Source of the DNA: a virus
Direction: 5' to 3' (one strand)
IMG/VR virus record: IMGVR_UViG_3300031857_000397
Location: 1 to 44,322 of that record
Length of the DNA stretch: 44,322 nt
Positions within the stretch are counted from its first letter, which is position 1. Each line of letters opens with the position of its first letter. A program made the translations under genes and the position numbers. Below the pieces are notes generated by a model, which was not told where the DNA came from, ran no database searches, and was given only the letters and a program-made list of their open reading frames with translations. Of this stretch, positions 38,581 to 44,322 are shown one piece after another.

Positions 38581-38898
38581 ATGCTCTCTACGCAATATCG
38601 TCTTCGTCTTGAAGCAATTTGTGAGAAGATTGTTCTACACGAAGAAGTGAGTTTGGAAGATATGATTTGGGCAGAAAAACTTGCTAAGTCTAATCGTTCT
38701 GCTGCAACAATACTTCGTCAGGCAAGAAGAAGAGCAGAGAATCCTGATATGGACGATATGGATGACTTTATGAACCAACTTGATATTGGTGGTTTAGGAC
38801 ATGAGCGATTTGGTCGTCGTGGTTTTGATAGTCCAGACGATCTTCTTGACTGGTTTAAGAGAGACGATGACGAAACTGATTGGAGGCAGCGTGACTGA
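38581..38898 (+). CDS. Conserved hypothetical early protein
   Basis: The product is 105 aa: a helical N-terminal part (YRLRLEAICEKIVLHEEVSL, EDMIWAEKLAKSN) and a very acidic end (DDDETDWRQRD) with a DMDDMDDFMNQL stretch. It has a strong AGGAG ribosome site, and its 3' end overlaps the next gene by 8 bp. No known domain is recognised. Confidence 0.75.
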   Translation: MLSTQYRLRLEAICEKIVLHEEVSLEDMIWAEKLAKSNRSAATILRQARRRAENPDMDDMDDFMNQLDIGGLGHERFGRRGFDSPDDLLDWFKRDDDETDWRQRD

Positions 38899-39133
38899 AA
38901 CAGCAGTAATTTATTCTAACGGAAGTCAAGAGTGTGAGCGTATTGGTATGCTCTTAAGAGCACTTGGTGGTGAGTTTCTTGAATATAAGTTGAACCAACA
39001 CTTCACTCAAAGAGGATTTGAAGCAGAGTTTGGTTCTGATGCTGAATACCCTCAAATTAATATTGGGTTTAAGCATGTTGGTGGTATGAAAGAAACACTT
39101 CAGTATATGAAAGATAACGGTTTGTTTGAATGA
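38891..39133 (+). CDS. Glutaredoxin-like protein lacking the first active-site Cys
   Basis: The product is 80 aa from GTG 38891, chosen because a perfect GGAGG lies at 38882-38886 and the upstream extension would only overlap the previous gene. The pattern AVIYSNGSQECERIGMLLRA, FLEYKL, YPQINIGFKHVGGMKETLQY follows glutaredoxin (active site, cis-Pro, GG). Where glutaredoxins have C-x2-C this protein has S12-Q-E-C15, so the nucleophilic Cys is missing. It may bind rather than reduce disulfides, or be a degenerate copy. Confidence 0.72.
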   Translation: MTETAVIYSNGSQECERIGMLLRALGGEFLEYKLNQHFTQRGFEAEFGSDAEYPQINIGFKHVGGMKETLQYMKDNGLFE

Positions 39134-39330
39134 CCTACGAAGAGTTTATTCACAAAGGCACTGAGTTCTATATGGAAATGGTGCGTCTTGTTGATACTAA
39201 ACTTAAATATCGTATGGACTTTACTGATGAGGAGAAGGAAATAAAAGATCACATTATGGAGTTTCAACATAATGTTAAAATCAATGAGTTGAGAGATAAG
39301 TTCCAAAAATGCTGGGAGATTGAAGAATGA
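39130..39330 (+). CDS. Small helical early protein
   Basis: A 66-aa, strongly helical, charged product (YEEFIHKGTEFYMEMVRLVD, FTDEEKEIKDHIMEF). It is coupled by ATGA overlaps to the glutaredoxin-like gene before it and the oxygenase after it. Its function is unknown. Confidence 0.7.
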   Translation: MTYEEFIHKGTEFYMEMVRLVDTKLKYRMDFTDEEKEIKDHIMEFQHNVKINELRDKFQKCWEIEE

Positions 39331-39914
39331 ATGACGAAGACAAGAAACTGATAGAAGCATTTCCTGTTCCAGTATCACATATTTCAAACTTCATCAATGA
39401 TGAAGAAAGGGTAAGATTGTGTGACAAACTAAAAAATGCAAAGTATCATCAACATTCAGCACTGTCTGGTGACGCTTCTTCTACACACTACTACAAGAAA
39501 GAAATCAATAAGGACTTAGGTAAACAGTTACTGAACCGTTTAGAGCAGTCTGTAAATGAGTATGGTAAGATATTTGGTTTGCCACCTCTTAAGATTTTTA
39601 ATACCTGGGCAAATATACAGAACTCTAATAGTGTATTGAAGTATCATACGCATCCAAATGCTGAAGTTTCTGGTGCTTTGTACTTAAATATAACTGAAGA
39701 GGGGGGAAAACTAAACTTCTCAACACCAAACCCATATATTTCAAACCAGTTCTACTTGGAGAGAAACTGGTACAACTATGAAACTTTTTGGATACAACCA
39801 AAGAATTGTGACCTAATACTATTTCCTGGTTGGTTGAAACATGGTTCCTTTGATAATAGTATGGATAACCGAATAGTTGTTAGTTTTAATGCAATATCGC
39901 ATGTATTTGTATGA
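39327..39914 (+). CDS. 2OG-Fe(II) oxygenase, second type
   Basis: The product is 195 aa. KYHTHPNAEVSGALYLNI (105-122) with H107/H109, LFPGWLKHGSF (165-175) with H172, and NRIVVSFNA with R182 match the family whose hallmark is H-x-HP-x(4)-SG and a C-terminal KH. Such 2-oxoglutarate oxygenases are frequent in cyanophages, with unknown substrates. It is unlike the oxygenase at 25249 in size and motif, so the two are not recent duplicates. It sits in an early operon with overlapping neighbours. Confidence 0.78.
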   Translation: MNDEDKKLIEAFPVPVSHISNFINDEERVRLCDKLKNAKYHQHSALSGDASSTHYYKKEINKDLGKQLLNRLEQSVNEYGKIFGLPPLKIFNTWANIQNSNSVLKYHTHPNAEVSGALYLNITEEGGKLNFSTPNPYISNQFYLERNWYNYETFWIQPKNCDLILFPGWLKHGSFDNSMDNRIVVSFNAISHVFV

Positions 39915-40102
39915 AAAATGTTATAATTTTATCACTCTGTTTTTTACCCCTTTTTACGATATGGTTAGTGATGAAACTCTCAGTATGGATTGCTACTGTT
40001 AATATGGAGCAGAAGTATGTCAGAGATGACGCCAAACGACCACACGGACCTTATGTGGAAGACCCATATGGAGACTCTGATGAGGAAGGCGAAGATTATT
40101 GA
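39911..40102 (+). CDS. Small membrane protein with acidic tail
   Basis: The product is 63 aa. Residues 3-25 (NVIILSLCFLPLFTIWLVMK) are a membrane segment, followed by a polar tail ending DPYGDSDEEGEDY. ATGA overlap with the oxygenase gene. It is probably an inner membrane protein of unknown function. Confidence 0.68.
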   Translation: MKNVIILSLCFLPLFTIWLVMKLSVWIATVNMEQKYVRDDAKRPHGPYVEDPYGDSDEEGEDY

Positions 40103-40235
40103 AACAAAAGAAATAATTGAGCAGGCAATCTGGCAGTGGTATTTTGAGCGTGGTCTTGATGTTCCTAACTGGAAAATGCAGAAAGATCCTGATTGGTGGA
40201 CTGATTACTTGAGAGAGCTTGACAATGAAGATTAA
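40080..40235 (+). CDS. Small early hypothetical protein
   Basis: A 51-aa product from ATG 40080 (GGAG at 40070-40073), overlapping the previous gene by 23 bp. An upstream ATG at 40017 with GGAG at 40006 would give 72 aa and a larger overlap. The sequence IIEQAIWQWYFERGLDVPNW, then DPDWWTDYLRELD, is Trp-rich and helical. Its function is unknown. Its 3' end contains the -35 box of the next promoter. Confidence 0.62.
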   Translation: MRKAKIIETKEIIEQAIWQWYFERGLDVPNWKMQKDPDWWTDYLRELDNED

Positions 40236-40247
40236 AGACCCTATAAT
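40219..40247 (+). promoter_or_regulatory. Perfect sigma70-type promoter
   Basis: TTGACA (40219-40224), 17 bp, TATAAT (40242-40247), overlapping the end of the preceding gene. Transcription would start near 40254, 16 bp before ATG 40270. It is the fourth perfect consensus promoter in the window. Confidence 0.8.
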
Positions 40248-40269
40248 ACCTAGCAAATACTCTATCGTC

Positions 40270-40470
40270 ATGGACTACAAACCCTACAGTATGGAATGGA
40301 GTCGGAGGAGATATCTTTCCGAAGCAATCCAACAATACTTTGATACTGATGCTCCAGTGGATGTAATCCTGGACGATATTGTGGATGTGCTTGGACAAAA
40401 TGTTGCGGAGCATAAGACCCGTGCCGATAAGTTTCAAGAAGTTATTGACGGTTTAAAATCTATTTCTTAA
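40270..40470 (+). CDS. Conserved small early protein
   Basis: A 66-aa product starting MDYKPYSMEWSRRRYLSEAI, then an acidic helix (DAPVDVILDDIVDVLGQNV) and a helical end. An in-frame ATG at 40225 would add 15 residues but lies within the promoter spacer, so ATG 40270 is preferred. A DYKPYS.EW..RRYL opening is a recurring type in cyanophage early proteins. Its function is unknown. Confidence 0.72.
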   Translation: MDYKPYSMEWSRRRYLSEAIQQYFDTDAPVDVILDDIVDVLGQNVAEHKTRADKFQEVIDGLKSIS

Positions 40471-40471
40471 T

Positions 40472-40615
40472 ATGACTCCTGAACAACAAACCCTGCTGGA
40501 AACAGTAGCAGAAGAACTTGGTGGAAAACTTTACACCGTTCTTGTAACTGATAAGTATAAAGAGCACAAGAAAATTGTGATTGAATATGCTGAACAAAAA
40601 CGACAAGGTAATTGA
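40472..40615 (+). CDS. Small early hypothetical protein
   Basis: A 47-aa product (TPEQQTLLETVAEELGGKLY, then VLVTDKYKEHKKIVIEYAEQ) with a helix-strand-strand pattern. It starts one base after the preceding stop and overlaps the next gene by about 29 bp. Its function is unknown. Confidence 0.62.
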   Translation: MTPEQQTLLETVAEELGGKLYTVLVTDKYKEHKKIVIEYAEQKRQGN

Positions 40616-40766
40616 ACTTCGTCTCTATTCTCCTCACAAGTGTGACTTTATTTGTGAGAGAGAAGACGGCACACATTATCTTTATGTGAAGCGTGACTGG
40701 ATTGGTTATTATGAACTCCATCGTAATGGAAAGCAGTGGATTTGTGGTGAAAAGATATGTCTTTGA
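40587..40766 (+). CDS. Small early hypothetical protein
   Basis: A 59-aa product from ATG 40587 (a TTG at 40581 would add two residues). It is rich in beta strands (KVIELRLYSPHKCDFICERE, HYLYVKRDWIGYYELHRNG), suggesting a small barrel. It overlaps both neighbours. Its function is unknown. Confidence 0.65.
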   Translation: MLNKNDKVIELRLYSPHKCDFICEREDGTHYLYVKRDWIGYYELHRNGKQWICGEKICL

Positions 40767-40945
40767 CTGAAAAAGATAAAATCTTTCGTGATGTTTGGCA
40801 ATGTGCCTATCAAAGGCGATACAATGCTATGTGTAAAGGTGACTGGGAATTGTATGCTCGTGAACATCAAACAATTCGGATGTGCCTTAAAATAGCAAAA
40901 TGGACTTATTTTGATACAGAAAAAACAAACTACCTAAGACAATGA
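40757..40945 (+). CDS. Small early hypothetical protein
   Basis: A 62-aa, helical, basic product (DVWQCAYQRRYNAMCKGDWE, REHQTIRMCLKIAKWTYFD). It overlaps the preceding gene by 10 bp and the next by 4 bp (ATGA), as expected for a tightly packed early operon. Its function is unknown. Confidence 0.66.
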   Translation: MSLTEKDKIFRDVWQCAYQRRYNAMCKGDWELYAREHQTIRMCLKIAKWTYFDTEKTNYLRQ

Positions 40946-41163
40946 CCGAACTCACACTACTCACATTACTTAATTTTGTTGCTGGTGACTTCTGTGCTGC
41001 GAAAGCACAGGGTATGGATACTCTTAAGTCTGTTCTTATTGCCTATTCCAAAGCAAATGATAAGTTTGGTGGGAATAATGTGAGGAAAGTTATTAACAAA
41101 TCTCCTGCGATTGAAGTCACTGCCCTTGCTGTTGTTGCTACTAAATGCCCTAACCTGCTGTGA
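40942..41163 (+). CDS. Small early hypothetical protein
   Basis: A 73-aa product (LTLLTLLNFVAGDFCAAKAQ, ending EVTALAVVATKCPNLL), mostly helical and fairly hydrophobic but without a clear membrane segment. It is coupled to the previous gene by an ATGA overlap. Its function is unknown. Confidence 0.66.
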   Translation: MTELTLLTLLNFVAGDFCAAKAQGMDTLKSVLIAYSKANDKFGGNNVRKVINKSPAIEVTALAVVATKCPNLL

Positions 41164-41178
41164 TTTGGAGAAAATCTA

Positions 41179-41571
41179 ATGGGAATGTTTGACTGGGTGA
41201 AGAGTAGTTATCCCCTACCAGAACCTTTCATGGATATAAACCAAACCAAAGATATTGAGGAAGGTTATAGTGGAACCATGACTCACTTCTGGATAGATCC
41301 TGCTGGTTATTTGTGGTGTGGTGATTATAAAGGAACTTCTACATTTGAGGTTATTGAAAAAGATGATCCACGATATAATGATAAACATCTTTTCTTAAAC
41401 TATGAGTGGATACCTACAGGAAAGCACGGTAAGTTTGCTGTTCACATTATTACAAAATACATTGAAATATACCCAGAACAATGGAAGGGTAAATGGGAAG
41501 ATTGGCCTAGGTTGAAACTTCACTTCAAACATGGTAAACTACAAGACTATGAGGATGTAACAGGACGATGA
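41179..41571 (+). CDS. Conserved phage protein with MGMFDW start
   Basis: A 130-aa product opening GMFDWVKSSYPLPEPF, then FQTKDLE-like NQTKDIEEGYSGTM, and a Trp/Tyr-rich middle (HFWIDPAGYLWCGDYKGTST). The MGMFD...LP...(F/N)QTKD order is found in many phages with no assigned function. GGAG 11 bases upstream of the ATG could serve as a ribosome site. Overlaps the next gene by 4 bp. Confidence 0.75.
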   Translation: MGMFDWVKSSYPLPEPFMDINQTKDIEEGYSGTMTHFWIDPAGYLWCGDYKGTSTFEVIEKDDPRYNDKHLFLNYEWIPTGKHGKFAVHIITKYIEIYPEQWKGKWEDWPRLKLHFKHGKLQDYEDVTGR

Positions 41572-41846
41572 CTCTATTTCAATTTAAGCACCATTATGAC
41601 TTTGGGCATGACTTTTATATTCAGGTTTTAAATCTAAAGAAATGGTCACTGCTTCAACTATCTGTTAGTTGGAATGATTATCCATCTTGGCCTTATCTAC
41701 AAGTCACATTTGGTTCTAATGGTTTGTTCTCCATTCTGTTCTGGGCATATAAGTTTGGACTGGATGTAGATATTCTTTCACGCACTTGGAGATGGGATTA
41801 TAGGGAGGAACTCAATGAGCAAGAAGACTACACTGAACTGGGTTGA
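41568..41846 (+). CDS. Aromatic-rich hypothetical protein
   Basis: A 92-aa product rich in Phe, Tyr and Trp (FQFKHHYDFGHDFYIQVLNL, VSWNDYPSWPYLQVTFGS), ending in an acidic tail. It overlaps both neighbours (4 bp and 32 bp). Its composition suggests a small beta-rich protein, and its function is unknown. Confidence 0.68.
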   Translation: MTLFQFKHHYDFGHDFYIQVLNLKKWSLLQLSVSWNDYPSWPYLQVTFGSNGLFSILFWAYKFGLDVDILSRTWRWDYREELNEQEDYTELG

Positions 41847-42180
41847 GTATTATTTCGGTCACTGCTTCCAAACTGGTTGGAGGGAGATGTGGAATAACTT
41901 TAAGATGTGGAGAGACCTCATTAGTGGAAACTATAAAGACTATGCTCTACTTCCAACTGATGACCCATATGAAGAGTGTTATCAGTGGTTTTGGTGTAGT
42001 ATCAATATGGATGAAACTTATCCCAAAGAGTTTCTTGAGTACCTGATGGAAATGTGTGACAGAATTGATAGGGGTGAAGAAAAAGTTTATCCTCTTGATG
42101 AAGATTTCTTTGATAGATTGAAACAACTTACTGATGGTGTTGATGTAGATTTGTTTGATGACGAAGATGATGAGGACTAA
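41815..42180 (+). CDS. Acidic hypothetical protein, last gene of early operon
   Basis: A 121-aa product with an aromatic N-terminal half (NWVEYYFGHCFQTGWREMWN, MWRDLISGNYKDYA) and a very acidic end (DVDLFDDEDDED). It starts inside the preceding gene, preceded by GGAGG at 41805. A terminator follows 37 bp after its stop. Its function is unknown; such acidic proteins can act as DNA mimics, but nothing specific supports that here. Confidence 0.7.
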   Translation: MSKKTTLNWVEYYFGHCFQTGWREMWNNFKMWRDLISGNYKDYALLPTDDPYEECYQWFWCSINMDETYPKEFLEYLMEMCDRIDRGEEKVYPLDEDFFDRLKQLTDGVDVDLFDDEDDED

Positions 42181-42216
42181 ATAGTAATGCCTTAACTGAC
42201 CGCAATCCGTAAGGTT

Positions 42217-42239
42217 GGAGAGGAGAAATCCTCTCCTTT
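42217..42239 (+). terminator. Intrinsic terminator of early operon
   Basis: A perfect 8-bp stem (GGAGAGGA with TCCTCTCC), a GAAA tetraloop and TTT. The T-run is short, so termination may be partial. Confidence 0.7.
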
Positions 42240-42243
42240 GTAT

Positions 42244-42251
42244 TATAAATA
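42244..42251 (+). promoter_or_regulatory. Late promoter, exact T4 consensus
   Basis: TATAAATA, identical to the T4 late consensus, 28 bp before the endonuclease ATG at 42280 and 4 bp after the terminator. It would give the endonuclease late expression separate from its early neighbours. Confidence 0.7.
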
Positions 42252-42279
42252 CTAATGCGGTTAGTTTAAGAGTAGAACT

Positions 42280-42885
42280 ATGGTAAATCCATACAGATTT
42301 TATACCTATGCATATTTGCGTGAGGATAAAACACCTTATTACATAGGTAAAGGGACTGGATATAGAATATATCAAAAAAGAGGAAGACCTTGTTATAAAC
42401 CAAAAGATGAGACCAGAATAATATTTCTCAAACAAAATTTAACCGAAGAAGAAGCATTCAAGCACGAAAAGTATATGATTGCTGTCTTTGGAAGAAAAGA
42501 TTTAGGAACAGGTATTTTATATAATAAAACTGATGGTGGTGATGGTGTTTCTGGAAGAATAATAACTATTGGTTCTTTTACTGGAAAAACACATTCGGAA
42601 GAAGTAAGAAGAAAAATTAGTCAATCAAAAAAGGGAAAACAACTTTCAGAAGAACATAAAAGAAAAGTTGGTGATGCTTTTAGAGGTAAACCAATAACAG
42701 AAGAGCATAAAAGAAAAATAAGTAACTCAAAGTTGGGGAAAAAACATTCAGAAGAAACTAAAATAAAATGTGGAATAAAAAATAAAGGTAAAAAGTGGTG
42801 GAGTGATGGGAAAAAATGTAAATTTATGATAGAGTGTCCTGGTGAGGGGTGGGTTGCTGGTCGTAAAATAAAAAAGGACAGTTGA
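42280..42885 (+). CDS. GIY-YIG homing endonuclease with NUMOD3 repeats
   Basis: The product is 201 aa. The GIY-YIG domain (1-90) has FYTYAYL (7-13), YYIGKG (20-25), R29, E63 in FKHEKYMI, and N82 in [10 protein letters not shown]. Residues about 100-160 contain three NUMOD3-type DNA-binding repeats ([19 protein letters not shown], then [16 protein letters not shown] and [16 protein letters not shown]). It is free-standing, between a terminator and its own late promoter on one side and another terminator on the other. This is typical of phage seg-like mobile genes that cut related genomes and spread by repair. AT- and Lys-rich composition sets it apart from its neighbours. Confidence 0.9.
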   Translation: MVNPYRFYTYAYLREDKTPYYIGKGTGYRIYQKRGRPCYKPKDETRIIFLKQNLTEEEAFKHEKYMIAVFGRKDLGTGILYNKTDGGDGVSGRIITIGSFTGKTHSEEVRRKISQSKKGKQLSEEHKRKVGDAFRGKPITEEHKRKISNSKLGKKHSEETKIKCGIKNKGKKWWSDGKKCKFMIECPGEGWVAGRKIKKDS

Positions 42886-42898
42886 AGAACCGTCACAA

Positions 42899-42925
42899 GG
42901 GCACTTGATTTCAGGTGCTCTTTTT
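42899..42925 (+). terminator. Intrinsic terminator after the endonuclease gene
   Basis: A 7-bp stem (GGGCACT with GGTGCTC, two G-U pairs), 8-nt loop and TTTTT at 42921-42925. It closes the homing-endonuclease transcript and overlaps the promoter of the next operon. Confidence 0.72.
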
Positions 42926-42933
42926 GGTATTAT
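42905..42933 (+). promoter_or_regulatory. Sigma70-type promoter after the terminator
   Basis: TTGATT (42905-42910), 17 bp, TATTAT (42928-42933), 4/6 and 5/6 matches. It would start near 42940, 26 bp before the ATG at 42966. Confidence 0.55.
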
Positions 42934-42965
42934 ACATTTATAAATCAAACACCCCCCTCCTCAAA

Positions 42966-43367
42966 ATGTATAAGGCATCTCTCAAGGTTCAGTTTGATAC
43001 TGAATGGACTTCCACCAGTTACAGCAGCGGTTTTGATGATACTGTGCTTCCTGAAGAGCATTATACTTTTCAGATTCCTGCTGAAGACCTTAATGTTCAT
43101 CAACTGTTCCGTTTCTTCGCAACTGTTGCCCGTGCGATGGGTCATAATGACATCAACATTATGAAAGGTGCTTGTGGTCTTGCATTTAGTGAAGACCGAA
43201 GAGAAGAAGATATGCGTAAGGTTGCTGATGAGTTTGAACTGACTTTGGGTGAAGACCTGAGGAAGAAGTTTGATGATATGCTTGAAGCAGAAAAAGAGTG
43301 GGAGCGTATCAAAAAAGGTCCTATGGGAACTGTCCTGTCTGATGAGGAAGATGAAGAAACTACCTGA
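42966..43367 (+). CDS. Conserved early hypothetical protein
   Basis: A 133-aa product from ATG 42966; an upstream TTG at 42915 would lie in the terminator. The N-terminal part is beta-rich (YKASLKVQFDTEWTSTSYSS), the middle helical (VHQLFRFFATVARAMGHNDI), the end acidic and helical (LEAEKEWERIKKG, SDEEDEETT). No known domain is recognised. It is first in a new run of overlapping early genes. Confidence 0.74.
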   Translation: MYKASLKVQFDTEWTSTSYSSGFDDTVLPEEHYTFQIPAEDLNVHQLFRFFATVARAMGHNDINIMKGACGLAFSEDRREEDMRKVADEFELTLGEDLRKKFDDMLEAEKEWERIKKGPMGTVLSDEEDEETT

Positions 43368-43512
43368 TAAACTACAACTTGATATTATGTGGGCAGTGGC
43401 GACCTCAACCAGTATTGAAACTGGTACAAGACCCCATTACGGGTTCGCCCAGATGCTGTATGATGAACTTATGGACATTCCACCACGGGTAACCCTCAAA
43501 TGCGAAGAGTGA
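43351..43512 (+). CDS. Small early hypothetical protein
   Basis: A 53-aa product from ATG 43351 (ATG 43342 would add three residues), overlapping the previous gene by 17 bp. It contains KLPDKLQLDIMWAVATSTSI and YGFAQMLYDELMDIPPRV. Its function is unknown. Confidence 0.62.
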   Translation: MKKLPDKLQLDIMWAVATSTSIETGTRPHYGFAQMLYDELMDIPPRVTLKCEE

Positions 43513-43700
43513 CTGTAAAACCGAAGAGCAGTAAATCCAAAAACAGACTTGCTAATCTTATGGGCAACAACCCCATCTGTATTGTAGAGCAAGATAAAGG
43601 TGATGGTATGCTGTTTCTCGCATCAGAGAACCAGAAATACTTCTTCTGGGTCAATGTAAGCAACGATTGTCATTGGGAATGTGATTGGGAGGTATTATGA
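43500..43700 (+). CDS. Small basic early protein
   Basis: A 66-aa product with a basic N-terminus (RRVTVKPKSSKSKNRLANLM) and a beta-rich, Trp-containing end (YFFWVNVSNDCHWECDWEVL). Overlaps both neighbours by a few bases. Its function is unknown. Confidence 0.66.
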   Translation: MRRVTVKPKSSKSKNRLANLMGNNPICIVEQDKGDGMLFLASENQKYFFWVNVSNDCHWECDWEVL

Positions 43701-43858
43701 TTAAACCGATTGACAAAACACACTGGGAAGATCTTTATGCTCGTCTGCATGATGCTTATGTGGAGTGTATGAAGCATGATAATCCCACATATGAACAGAA
43801 ACTCGCACAGGTTCTGGATCATATGATTGTAAACAAACAACATCTTTACATCCGATGA
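43697..43858 (+). CDS. Small early hypothetical protein
   Basis: A 53-aa product (IKPIDKTHWEDLYARLHDAY, then HDNPTYEQKLAQVLDHMIV), helical and charged. ATGA overlaps link it to both neighbours; GGGAGG nine bases upstream is a strong ribosome site. Its function is unknown. Confidence 0.66.
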   Translation: MIKPIDKTHWEDLYARLHDAYVECMKHDNPTYEQKLAQVLDHMIVNKQHLYIR

Positions 43859-44049
43859 CTTACGAAGTTTTAGTAACAGAAACACAAACTTGTCTTTTGA
43901 CATTTGATACAGAAGAGGAAGCACTTGCAGTAAGTGAACGAATTAATGGAGTTCTTGAACTGGAAGATTCTGAATATGATGAACATATGGAATGGTTTTA
44001 TAGTATTATACCAGGATGGGATGTTGAAACTGTTGCTGAGGTGCTATGA
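43855..44049 (+). CDS. Small acidic early protein
   Basis: A 64-aa product with a strand-helix pattern (TYEVLVTETQTCLLTFDTEE, EALAVSERINGVLELED) and an acidic, aromatic end. It is coupled to neighbours by ATGA overlaps. Its function is unknown. Confidence 0.66.
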   Translation: MTYEVLVTETQTCLLTFDTEEEALAVSERINGVLELEDSEYDEHMEWFYSIIPGWDVETVAEVL

Positions 44050-44219
44050 ACTACTTGTGTTTGGTTGATGGTGTGGTAGAATATGGGAGCACAAGTCTCT
44101 CTGACTTCGCACACTATCAGTTGATGTATGCCGAAGAGCACAAGAACGCTAATGTTCAGTATCTTACTCTGACTGATGAAGAGTATGATGAAATGTTCCC
44201 TTATGAGGAAGATGAATGA
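44046..44219 (+). CDS. Small acidic early protein
   Basis: A 57-aa product (NYLCLVDGVVEYGSTSLSDF, ending EEYDEMFPYEEDE), acidic. Its start and stop overlap the neighbours (ATGA at both ends). Its function is unknown. Confidence 0.66.
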   Translation: MNYLCLVDGVVEYGSTSLSDFAHYQLMYAEEHKNANVQYLTLTDEEYDEMFPYEEDE

Positions 44220-44322
44220 CTGAACCTATTCTTCTTTGTAAGGATTGTAAGCATTATCGTAAGGATTGGATTTCTCATATTCTCTCTGGAACTTATCATT
44301 ATGATACTTGTGCCTCTCCAAA
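44216..44322 (+). CDS. Cys-containing early protein, cut by window end
   Basis: Thirty-five complete codons are visible. TEPILLCKDCKHYRKDWISH with C8-x2-C11 and a later Cys in HYDTCASP suggests a small metal-binding protein. It overlaps the preceding stop. The 3' end lies outside the window. Confidence 0.6.
   Translation, partial: MTEPILLCKDCKHYRKDWISHILSGTYHYDTCASP

Noticed and set aside
38801-38890. Upstream start for the glutaredoxin-like gene
   Set aside because: The extension lies wholly within the preceding gene and is hydrophobic and non-conserved looking; the GTG at 38891 has a perfect GGAGG.

Overview
This window looks like part of the genome of a T4-like cyanomyovirus, a contractile-tailed phage of marine Synechococcus or Prochlorococcus. 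The evidence is a set of T4-type baseplate genes (gp53, gp48, gp4, gp26, gp27-like hub, gp5), T4-type late promoters of the form NATAAATA/NCTAAATA, AT-rich coding sequence, overlapping small early genes, a tRNA cluster, a GIY-YIG homing endonuclease, and very large GSGYT- and GIGTT-rich fibre proteins. No host gene or integrase is visible. Names come from motif recognition by eye; no database search was run.

Layout. (1) 1-402: 3' end of a Mom-like DNA-modification gene, tail to tail with the next operon. (2) 391-2973, minus strand: gp4, a small structural protein, gp48, gp53. (3) 3015-16192, plus strand: tail-tube-family protein, gp26, a small gp51-position protein, two membrane-anchored tail proteins (the second with a cell-wall hydrolase domain), gp27, a lysozyme-less gp5, a separate beta-helix spike protein, a 1304-aa repeat fibre and a small structural protein. 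The two operons diverge from a 41-bp region holding two mirror-image late promoters. (4) 16199-24702: three collagen-stalk/knob genes, each followed at once by a different distal protein (Gly-rich Cys-rich adhesin, beta-propeller protein, Gly-rich protein). (5) 24716-26593: a small conserved structural protein, then a 2OG-Fe(II) oxygenase and a sulfotransferase-like gene behind a perfect sigma70 promoter.

(6) 26594-27873: a regulatory and RNA region with two more perfect TTGACA-N17-TATAAT promoters, a candidate ~100-nt small RNA or attenuator, an orphan Phd/YefM-like antitoxin, three tRNA genes (apparent anticodons UAU, CAU, UAA) and a three-hairpin stretch between two of them. (7) 27912-36399: a second fibre group, comprising a 1749-aa fibre with a C-terminal S74 chaperone, a 549-aa fibre, a second Gly-rich/Cys-rich adhesin and a Cys-rich small protein. 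(8) 36546-44322: early region with an SF2 helicase of unusual codon use, then many small overlapping genes of mostly unknown function, including a glutaredoxin-like protein, another 2OG oxygenase, and the homing endonuclease under its own late promoter and flanked by terminators.

How it fits together. Late transcription from gp55-type promoters would produce the baseplate, hub/spike and a diverse set of fibres and adhesins. Early sigma70 promoters would drive the helicase, the small takeover proteins, the antitoxin/tRNA operon and the oxygenase-sulfotransferase pair. The parts most worth following up are the repeated stalk-plus-adhesin cassettes, the early oxygenase-sulfotransferase pair embedded in a late region, and the RNA-rich segment around 26.6-27.5 kb.
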